DNA of 64,000 nucleotides from Kineosporia corallincola (GTDB lineage Bacteria; Actinomycetota; Actinomycetes; Actinomycetales; Kineosporiaceae): NCBI RefSeq assembly GCF_018499875.1, contig NZ_JAHBAY010000005.1, positions 1 to 64,000 of the forward strand, read 5' to 3'. Shown piece by piece: positions 1 to 7,383 of this stretch (position 1 is its first letter; each line of letters starts with the position of its first letter). The notes under the pieces were generated by a model. It saw only the letters and a program-made list of their open reading frames with translations, ran no database searches and was not told where the DNA came from. The position numbers and the translations under genes were made by a program.

Positions 1-228
1 TGCATCCCGACGGGGGGCATGCTGACACCCTGGCCGGCCCCGACGGCCCGTCCGGACAGCACTCGCTCATGATCGCCCCATTACGCTCATTCGCTTCTCA
101 CTCAGGACGACGAGCGCAGCGGGCGAACTGTTCATTTCCTCCTCATGTCGAGGAGGTAAAGCCACCGATCCGTTCCAGGCGGTCGCGGAGGACGACGGCT
201 GGGCACGGACGGCCCGGACCGGCTGGCT

Positions 229-1905
229 TCAGGCGTAGACGTTCGGCTTCGGAGCGGCAGGATCTTCCTGCGGCTCCGGCGGTGCCTGGAGCGTCCGTAG
301 CATGTGGGCGATCAGGAGGATCAGGACGCCCAGCAGGACAAGGGCGAGCGCGATCCGCACCAGCACACCGGTGTTCGCGGATGACGGGGCAGACGATGTG
401 GAGGCAGACATCACGACCGGTGCACGTGTGAGTGCGGTGAACGGGTCGATGACCCGCACCCTCAGGCCGGTTTCGTCGCTGTGCCGGGCCGTGGCCAGCA
501 TCTGCCGCGCCACGCCGGCCGCGTCCAGGTGCGGGAAGGCCGCCCGGATCAGCGCGGCCTCCCCGGCGGCGAAGGCCACCGCGTACTGCGTGCCTCGCAC
601 GAGCACCCGCGGGGTGCCGGTGCGCCCGACGGCGTGCACATCTGCCCCCGGAGCGACGATCTGGATCGAGGATGAACGGTACTCGGCGATTGGCGATCCC
701 TTCTCGTCGATGCCGCCGACTTGAACGACCCCTTCGGTGGGCAGCGGTCGGCCGTCGGCCGGATCGGTCTCCAGCTGGGCACCGGCCACGACGACCACGT
801 CGTCGGCCACCGCGTCCTCGATCGCCGCCACCACTGCCACCTCGCTCGTGTCGACGTAGGATCCGAGGGCGATCACCGTCGCCCCGGCCGAGACCGCCTC
901 GGAGATCGCGCGGGCGTCGATCTCGGCCTTCGAGCCGTGCTTTCGCACGGTGACGCGAATCGGCATCACCGTCGCGTCCGGCGCCACACCGGCCCAGGCG
1001 GCGCCGGCCGAGGGCTGGGCGGCGATGATCGAGCCCATCGCCGTTCCGGTTCCCAGACAGTCGATGTCGCCGAGTCCCTGGCCCGAGACCACGTTCGTGC
1101 CCACGCTGACGTGGCCGGCCAGCGCCTTGACGCTGCCGTCCACGCCGGAATCGATGACGGCGACCAGTTGCCCCGCGCCCTTGCTGTACGACCATGCCCG
1201 CTGCATCCCGATCTGGGTGCGGGCCCATTCGGGTTCCTGGCCGGCTGCTGCGAGCCGGGGGCAGTGGCGCACCTGTCCCGGCACGGTGGCGTTGCCGCCC
1301 CGGGTCGTGCCCACGCCGGCGGTGGATGCGGCAGCCGCACCGGAGGACGACGCGGAGGGTTCGGCCGTGGACGATCCGGCACCGGTCGTCGCGTCCCGGG
1401 AACCGGTTTCGCTCGTCTCGGCAGCGGTTTTCGTGCTCTCACCGGTGTCCGCGCCCAGCACGCTGCCGTCGGCCGGCGGGCTGGCCGCGGTGATGGTGCC
1501 GTCCGTCAGCAGGCCGTACTGCACCCCGTCGCCGACCGCGTCCCAGGGCAGCACCAGTTTCCAGCCCGTGGTGAGGGTGTCGGCGTCGCTCAGGGCGCCT
1601 CCGGCCTCCTGTGACCGGGCGACGTTGAGGTCGTAGATCTCGATCGCGCGGCCGGCCGATCCGAGCAGGCGCTGGGCGATCTCGTCCAGGCGTTCCGGTG
1701 CTCCCGCGTACGACGGGAGCACCGTGTAGTACTTCAGGTATGTCGCGTCGGCCTGGGCGGCATGAACCGCGGACGTACCGGCGGTGGCGGAGGCGCTCTG
1801 CGGTGACCCCAGCGTGATCCCGCTCAGGAGCATCATGACCAGGGCGACCCGGCCGGCGCACCGCCCCGTCGCGACCGCTCCACGGCTGAGGTCAGATGTC
1901 TGCAC
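229..1905 (-). CDS. Mycosin-like subtilase (S8 fold) with LysM-like N-terminus, probable pseudoprotease
   Basis: This 558-aa secreted, membrane-anchored protein has a hydrophobic N-terminal signal (about residues 18-42), a LysM-like segment (about 55-125, starting TYLKYYTVLPSYAG), a Ser/Thr/Ala-rich linker, a subtilase domain (about 222-500) and a C-terminal membrane segment (VLVRIALALVLLGVLILLIA) with a short tail. The layout matches type VII secretion mycosins (MycP). The Asp motif is kept (VAVIDSGVDGS). The His motif reads CLGTGTAMGSIIAA where mycosins have GHGTAVAGIIAA, the Ser motif reads RGTQYAVAFAAG instead of GTSxAxPxxAG, and the oxyanion Asn region reads VVVVAGAQLE. By eye two of three catalytic residues are therefore replaced, which predicts a binding or structural role rather than proteolysis. 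It starts with GTG without a clear Shine-Dalgarno. It lies last in a minus-strand run after the GT44-like giant gene and the LuxR gene. Confidence 0.85.
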   Translation of the reverse strand: MQTSDLSRGAVATGRCAGRVALVMMLLSGITLGSPQSASATAGTSAVHAAQADATYLKYYTVLPSYAGAPERLDEIAQRLLGSAGRAIEIYDLNVARSQEAGGALSDADTLTTGWKLVLPWDAVGDGVQYGLLTDGTITAASPPADGSVLGADTGESTKTAAETSETGSRDATTGAGSSTAEPSASSSGAAAASTAGVGTTRGGNATVPGQVRHCPRLAAAGQEPEWARTQIGMQRAWSYSKGAGQLVAVIDSGVDGSVKALAGHVSVGTNVVSGQGLGDIDCLGTGTAMGSIIAAQPSAGAAWAGVAPDATVMPIRVTVRKHGSKAEIDARAISEAVSAGATVIALGSYVDTSEVAVVAAIEDAVADDVVVVAGAQLETDPADGRPLPTEGVVQVGGIDEKGSPIAEYRSSSIQIVAPGADVHAVGRTGTPRVLVRGTQYAVAFAAGEAALIRAAFPHLDAAGVARQMLATARHSDETGLRVRVIDPFTALTRAPVVMSASTSSAPSSANTGVLVRIALALVLLGVLILLIAHMLRTLQAPPEPQEDPAAPKPNVYA

Positions 1906-2003
1906 GACTACTACGACGTGATCGGGAGGTCATGTGTTCACCGATCGGCCAGCTGTTCAGGGGGAGCGTCTCAGTCCTCGTGCGGGCCGAACGGCATCAT
2001 CGT

Positions 2004-2783
2004 TCAGAGCAGTCCCGAGCGCACAGCGAAGGCCACCACCTGGGATCGGCTCCGCATCTGCAAGCGGGTCAGCAGACGCGACAGCATGTGCTTGACCTGA
2101 CGCTCGGAATACTGCATGGCGACGGCGATCTCGGCGCTGGAGCACCCCTCGGCGAGCAACCGCACCAGTTCCACCTCCCGCTGCTCCAGCCCTGAGTGCG
2201 TCACACCGCGGGGACCGAGCACCGTCCCCTGTAGTTCGGCGACGTCCTGGACCAGTTGAGCCTGCTCCTGCGTCGACAGCCCGTGGTGACCGTCGCCGAC
2301 CAGGCGCACGAGATGCAGGAACCGGTCGGCGGACAGGTGCGGTCGCCAGATGACGGCACGCAGCCCGCCCTCTACGATGTCCAGCAGGTCTGGGTCACCC
2401 ACCTTTTCGAGAATCATCACGGCGGGCATCGGTCGGCCATGACCCGCCCGGCGGATCCGCTGGACCATGTCCGGCGTCAGGTAGGGCGTGGACACGGCCA
2501 GGACGTCGCTCTCGGCCGGCTGTGCCAGCCGCAGGTCGGGCTGATGATCGACGATGTACTCGATGCCGAGGGCGTCCAGCGGGTCGTCCGTCAGTACCGC
2601 GACCCGCAGAGGAGCTGGCGACGGCATCTGCGGACCGGGCCCGGTGGCAGCCTGTTCCGGGGTTTCCGGTTGTGGGACGCGCCCGGTTCGATCGTCCTCC
2701 GTCCAGGGGTGCGGCACCATCACCCCGGGCGGTGTACCCGGCCATTCGCCAGGTGTTTTCACTTCGTTTCCGTCGCCTACCAT
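2004..2783 (-). CDS. LuxR-family regulator with atypical receiver domain
   Basis: This probable DNA-binding regulator has a receiver-like N-terminal domain (from LRVAVLTDDPLDALGIEYIV) and a C-terminal LuxR helix-turn-helix (REVELVRLLAEGCSSAEIAV followed by YSERQVKHMLSRLLTRLQ). At the position where NarL/LuxR receivers carry the phospho-Asp (DVAVLDIRMP), this protein reads DVLAVSTPYL, and the conserved Lys is Arg. It is probably not controlled by ordinary phosphotransfer. The frame is open to 2858, but the ATG at 2783 is chosen because GGAAGG lies 6 nt upstream; the ATG at 2786 is the alternative. It sits between the giant GT44-like gene, from which a strong hairpin separates it, and the mycosin-like gene, so it may be partly uncoupled from the former. 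Confidence 0.82.
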   Translation of the reverse strand: MVGDGNEVKTPGEWPGTPPGVMVPHPWTEDDRTGRVPQPETPEQAATGPGPQMPSPAPLRVAVLTDDPLDALGIEYIVDHQPDLRLAQPAESDVLAVSTPYLTPDMVQRIRRAGHGRPMPAVMILEKVGDPDLLDIVEGGLRAVIWRPHLSADRFLHLVRLVGDGHHGLSTQEQAQLVQDVAELQGTVLGPRGVTHSGLEQREVELVRLLAEGCSSAEIAVAMQYSERQVKHMLSRLLTRLQMRSRSQVVAFAVRSGLL

Positions 2784-2905
2784 CATCTGCCTTCCGAAAG
2801 CTCCTGGCATGCATGGTGGTGCGCGGCTCGCCCTACGGGCCGCGCCCTCTGCGTCCACGGCTGGATGGCGGCAACACGTTCACCCGCGGGCCTGCTGTGT
2901 CATGT

Positions 2906-2941
2906 CCGGCCACTGACAGGCACCTGCCTGTCAGTGGCCGG
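2906..2941 (-). terminator. Strong hairpin overlapping the 3' end of the giant GT44-like gene
   Basis: A 16-bp perfect inverted repeat (CCGGCCACTGACAGGC, loop acct, then its complement) includes the stop codon of the upstream minus-strand gene at 2931-2933. There is no U-tract, which is usual in high-GC actinobacteria. It lies between the 1443-codon gene and the LuxR gene and could terminate or attenuate read-through. Confidence 0.6.
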
Positions 2942-5900
2942 TTTCGTCCGTGTCCTGGGGGTTCTCGACCACGAGCACCGACGTTCCGGTCAGTGACGCC
3001 AGCCTCGAGGCGAAGTCCCCGAGTCCAGCTTCTGCTGCGCCACCCGTCGTCCGTGCGCCCCGGACGGTGACGATGAGCACCGGCCGCTCGTGCAGCCCGG
3101 CCGCGATCAGGTCCCCGGCCATGGTCTCGGGGGTGATCCGGTCCCTCGCCGTCCAGGGCGATCCGCACCAGCGGTAGGCCCGGACCAGCACGTGGCCCGC
3201 AGGGATCGGGACGGGATGCGGTGACGGCGTGTCCTGGTAGTCCAGCCCTGTCACCACCCCGTCGGCGGTCACGACGCGGGGGGCGGGACGCGCGCCCACG
3301 TCATCGCCCGACGGCCGTAACCAGGCCGGTTCGACCGATTCGTCCAGCAGCCAGACCGGTTGTCCCGGCCGGTTCAGTCCCTCACCCAGTGATCGGGGCA
3401 GGCTGGGGCGGCGCTCGATCAGCGCCTCGGCCTCCGCCGGCAGGAGAACGGTTTCCAGTTCACCGTTCTCGGTCCAGCACGCGTCGGTGACGGAGGTGAT
3501 CGGGGAGATCGCACCGCTGCGCCCGAGGCCGGTCAGCCAGGTGAGCACGGCGACCCAGGCGGCGTCCGGATCGGGCAGACGGCGCACGAGCGGGGCCACC
3601 TGTGTCAGGTGGAGGTTGCCTCGGCGGGTCACGGTGTCCCGGGCCAGCACGGTGATGATGTCGGTGAGCCGGGGGGTTTCGTCAGAGGGCGGGGGCAGGG
3701 GACGGTGCTCGACCGTGGGTGCGGGGTCGATCAGCCGGGTGATGTCCAGGTCAAGGGCCCGCAGCAGGCGGTCGTGGAGATCGGCGGTGCGGCGTACCGC
3801 CGGGTGGCGTTCGGCGGCGGACGTCGTGCCGATGAACCGCCTGGTCATCCGCCGCACCCCGCCGTACAGGCCGGGTTCGTCATACCGGTAACGCAGCCGC
3901 GCGATCTCGCGTAGCAGTCGCGGCGCGGGGTGCCCGGCCGGGGCCACCAGCACGCCGTTGCCCAGGCCGTCCGGCGTCCCGGACGGGTCGTGACGGCTCA
4001 GGGTGAAACCGGTTGCGGAGCGGGCAACCTGGCCGAACAGGGTGGTGAGCTTTCCGGAACCGGCGAACCGGTCCCCCGCCGGGACGCTCGCACCGCCCAG
4101 CAGAGTGACGATCTCGGTCCGCAGATGCCAGGCTGCCACGGCCAGGCCCGGCCGGGAGCCGGTGGCGCTCTCGGCGGCAGCGTGTTCCCAGAGCGCCGGG
4201 CCGGACTGCTCCGCGTGCAGCACCTCGCCGAGATGAACCACGAGGACGCCGTTCTCGCGGGCCCAGCCGAGCATCGACCGGATCCGTGCCGCCCTCCCGC
4301 CGGGTGGCGACGCCGGGTCGGCGAGCGCCTCGGCCACGTCGGCGCGGGTGATGTCGACCCAGAGCACGAAGTCCACCTGACCCGCGTACTGCCGCGCCGC
4401 ATCACTGATCGCTTCGCGGGCCGGGTCGTCGGCGGGCAGGGGGCCGCCGAGGCGCACGACGTGGACCAGGTGCGGAAGTTCGCCGGTTGCAGGAAGTTCC
4501 GGCGCTCCGGGGGTGCTGCTCCAGGTACGGGCCGCCCGGTCGCGGGTGACGGTGCTGACCGGTCCGGTCTCGCCGCGCATCAGCCGGACGCCCAGTTCCC
4601 CCTGGTCCGGCGGCTCGGTCGCGGTGTCCTGGTCCAGCTGGGCCAGGTCCAGCCAGCGCAGGAAGGGAGCGACGGCGCCGGCCGGCAGGAGCGCGGGGTC
4701 GAGGGTGAGCCAAGGCGGTCGTGGCGGGCGGGCCCGGAGACGGTACGGGTCCGGGCCCATGGCCACGGACAGCTCGCGTTCCAGGGCGGTGGTGTACAGC
4801 TCCGGGGTGGTCAGGCGCCGGAGCCAGGGCAGGACGCGCCGGAGGGCCGTGGGGACCGCGACGTCCTCAGTCGGCTTGTCGGCCGGGTCGTCGGTCGGGT
4901 GAGGGGCAAGGTCCGGCCAGGGGGCCGGGTTCACCGGTCCGGTCGTCAACGGCACTGTTCGCCCGGGCGATGGCTGATCATCGGTGACAGCCGGGAGCTC
5001 ACCCGGCCGATCGTGACCGTCCTCTTGCCTGTGGCCCCCACTGTGGCCCTGACTGCGGCCGAGGATCACCAGGACCGGACGTCGCAGCAAGGCCGACAGC
5101 CTGGCTGCGAACCAGGTGCGCCCGTTCTCCGGGCCCCCGGTCATCCGCAGCAGGACGGTGGTACCGGGCGCGCCGGCACCGGTCAGCTGAAGCGCGACGT
5201 CCTCCGGTACGACCCGGCGCTCGGCGCCCTCGGCGTCGGTGGCCCAGGCGCTCTGGTGGTGCCCGGCCAACTCGACCCCGACCAGGCCGTCCGGCAGCCA
5301 GTCGGCGGTGGTCACCACGGCCCGGGCTGCCGCTTCCCGGCCGCGGGCCCGCCCCGCCCGGGCCCGGTCGGCGGACAGCAGACGAATCGGCGTCACGGCC
5401 TCGTCCAGCACCCAGGCCGGTTCGCCGGGCAGTGGCGTGGAGCCGCCGGTGAACCAGTCGTGACCGGCGGTGACCGGCTCGATGAGCGCCTCGGCCTCGG
5501 CCGGCAGCCCGAGGTAGTGCGGGCTGCCGTCGTCGGCCCAGCGGAAGCGGGTCACCGACGTGGCCCGCAGGCGGGGGTCGCTCTGCCCGAGGATGGCGAG
5601 GAACCGCACGATCGCGATCCAGACCGCGTCGGGGTCGGGCATCGCCATCACCACCGGGGCAACGGTGATCAGCTGAAGGTTGCCCGGGCGGGCCGTCATC
5701 CGGCGGACGAGTGCACTGATCACCCGGGCGGTGCGGCCGGTGATGTCGTCGGTGGACGAGGCGATCCGGCGGACGGGAGAACCGGAACCGGTCCAGGTGG
5801 GGGTGTGCCCCACCGGGGTCACGCCGGACACCGGCACCAGCCGGGGGTCGCCCGGGCGCAGGCCGAGCCGCTGCATCAGCCGGGCGTCCACCTGCCCGGT

Positions 5901-7262
5901 CCGCCGGTTCCCGGTGGAGCGGTGCCGCAGCCGCTGCGGGGCGGCACCGGCACGCCGCCGGGCCAGGCCGCCGGGGCCGAAGAGCTGCTCCTGGGTGGAC
6001 GAGCACGCCTGGCGGTCCAGCTCCCGCCACAGCAGCAGCGCCGGATGCCGGGCCGGGGCCACGATCACCCCGCGTTCAGCGGGGGCCGCGGCGCCCGTGG
6101 ACAGGGCGAGGACGAGCTCCGAGCGGGCCACCGCTCCGAACAGATCCTCCAGAGGTCGCCCTGCGGGTCCGGCCGCACCGGGCAGCACGAAGCGGTGACC
6201 GCCGTCCACGTAGGCCCCGCCGAACCGGGTCAGGATCTCCAGGCGCAGCCGGTCGGTGGCCGCCGAGTACCCGTGGGGCAGCAGCTCGGCCATGTCGCCG
6301 GCGTACTGGTCGTTCAGCCTCATCGGGGCACCGGTGTGGAAGACCTCGTTCACCGAAACCACCGACACACCGTGCTCGCGGGCCCAGTTCATCATCGCGA
6401 CGATGCCTGCCGCCCGGTCCGACCGGTGCGGCGCTGCCAGGGCCCGGCTCACCTCGTCCCGGGTCAGGTCGGTCCAGACCACGAAGGACAGGCGCCCGGC
6501 GTAGTGACGCGCGGCCGCCCCGAAGTTGACCGGCAGGAGACCGTTCCCCCGGGCGGTGCCGCCGATCCAGGAGCCGTGCACGACGTGCGGCAGCGCGCCG
6601 CCCCGACGGAGCGCCGGGGCCCCGGGGACTCCCCAGCCGGTGCCTGGGCGCACGGGACTGACCGGCCCGGCCACGAGCCGTCCTGGGGCCAGCTCCGCGG
6701 GCGACGGGGCGAGGAGGTCCGCGCCGACCCGGGTCAGGCTGAGCGCCGCCAGGAGTGCCGCCACCCGGTCGGCCGGCACCTGGTGGACGTCGGCCCCGGC
6801 GAGGTGGGCGGGTTCGGGCGGCGGACGGCGGATCCCGAACAGGTCCGGACCGAGCCGGCTGGTCAGCCGGCTCTCGTACGTGACGTCAGCGACGCCCGGG
6901 TCGAGACGGTCCCGCAGCCAGCCGAGAACGCCCCCGCCCCCGTCGTCCCCGACCTCACGGATCGAGGCGGCCGGCGCCGGCGCGACGATGTCGGCCTGCT
7001 GCTGCACCATCCGGACCAGCCCGGAGACGATGGTGGACGACGCCTGCCAGGACACCCCGGCCAGGTCCGGCGGCCGCGGACGGGTGCCGGATCGGGACGT
7101 CGCGGTTGCATCCGGGGAGGGACGCGGCGCCCTGGTCTCGGCGCGCAGGTCGCGGGCGAGTCCGGCCGCACCTGCCTGGACGTTGCGTGCTGTCCCCGGG
7201 ATTCCTGGCCGGCCGGCGACAGGATCTTCGCCTGGCGCGTTCTCCTTCACCCCTGAAACCAC
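2931..7262 (-). CDS. Giant protein with two degenerate GT44 (TcdA/TcdB-like) glycosyltransferase modules
   Basis: This 1443-aa protein is internally duplicated. Copy A spans about residues 128-735 and copy B about 820-1410. Each copy has an opening like GT44 glycosyltransferases (LPHVVHGSWIGG at about 224; LPHLVHVVRLGG at about 929), a W-T/V-D strand, a WARE-x-GV helix, and a segment matching the ASDxLRxEILxRFGGxYxDxD region. Copy A reads DRLRLEILTRFGGAYVDGGH and copy B HLRTEIVTLLGGASVPAGD. The second Asp of the DxD metal site is lost in A and the site is further eroded in B. Each copy then has a shared segment (PDPDAVWIAIVRFL / PDPDAAWVAVLTWL ... LPAEAEALIE) and a late block recalling part of large actinobacterial toxins. 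No signal peptide is seen. It starts with GTG at 7262; GTG at codon 5 is an alternative. It is divergent from the GAF/kinase-like gene. Role unknown; family assignment by pattern only. Confidence 0.75.
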   Translation of the reverse strand: MVSGVKENAPGEDPVAGRPGIPGTARNVQAGAAGLARDLRAETRAPRPSPDATATSRSGTRPRPPDLAGVSWQASSTIVSGLVRMVQQQADIVAPAPAASIREVGDDGGGGVLGWLRDRLDPGVADVTYESRLTSRLGPDLFGIRRPPPEPAHLAGADVHQVPADRVAALLAALSLTRVGADLLAPSPAELAPGRLVAGPVSPVRPGTGWGVPGAPALRRGGALPHVVHGSWIGGTARGNGLLPVNFGAAARHYAGRLSFVVWTDLTRDEVSRALAAPHRSDRAAGIVAMMNWAREHGVSVVSVNEVFHTGAPMRLNDQYAGDMAELLPHGYSAATDRLRLEILTRFGGAYVDGGHRFVLPGAAGPAGRPLEDLFGAVARSELVLALSTGAAAPAERGVIVAPARHPALLLWRELDRQACSSTQEQLFGPGGLARRRAGAAPQRLRHRSTGNRRTGQVDARLMQRLGLRPGDPRLVPVSGVTPVGHTPTWTGSGSPVRRIASSTDDITGRTARVISALVRRMTARPGNLQLITVAPVVMAMPDPDAVWIAIVRFLAILGQSDPRLRATSVTRFRWADDGSPHYLGLPAEAEALIEPVTAGHDWFTGGSTPLPGEPAWVLDEAVTPIRLLSADRARAGRARGREAAARAVVTTADWLPDGLVGVELAGHHQSAWATDAEGAERRVVPEDVALQLTGAGAPGTTVLLRMTGGPENGRTWFAARLSALLRRPVLVILGRSQGHSGGHRQEDGHDRPGELPAVTDDQPSPGRTVPLTTGPVNPAPWPDLAPHPTDDPADKPTEDVAVPTALRRVLPWLRRLTTPELYTTALERELSVAMGPDPYRLRARPPRPPWLTLDPALLPAGAVAPFLRWLDLAQLDQDTATEPPDQGELGVRLMRGETGPVSTVTRDRAARTWSSTPGAPELPATGELPHLVHVVRLGGPLPADDPAREAISDAARQYAGQVDFVLWVDITRADVAEALADPASPPGGRAARIRSMLGWARENGVLVVHLGEVLHAEQSGPALWEHAAAESATGSRPGLAVAAWHLRTEIVTLLGGASVPAGDRFAGSGKLTTLFGQVARSATGFTLSRHDPSGTPDGLGNGVLVAPAGHPAPRLLREIARLRYRYDEPGLYGGVRRMTRRFIGTTSAAERHPAVRRTADLHDRLLRALDLDITRLIDPAPTVEHRPLPPPSDETPRLTDIITVLARDTVTRRGNLHLTQVAPLVRRLPDPDAAWVAVLTWLTGLGRSGAISPITSVTDACWTENGELETVLLPAEAEALIERRPSLPRSLGEGLNRPGQPVWLLDESVEPAWLRPSGDDVGARPAPRVVTADGVVTGLDYQDTPSPHPVPIPAGHVLVRAYRWCGSPWTARDRITPETMAGDLIAAGLHERPVLIVTVRGARTTGGAAEAGLGDFASRLASLTGTSVLVVENPQDTDETGH

Positions 7263-7383
7263 GGACGTGTGGTGAGCGAACGTTCACCGCCTCGTGGTGG
7301 ATGCTCCCTGGCGCGTACAGTTTGTCCTTCACGTCCCTGAAATCTCTCCCATCCCGGTCTCGATCACCTCCGGCGCAGCTGCC

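Noticed and set aside
3930-7256. Open plus-strand frame of more than 1100 codons
   Set aside because: It is antisense to the GT44-like gene. Its Gly/Arg/Pro-rich, low-complexity product and lack of motifs are typical of frames mirrored from high-GC3 genes.
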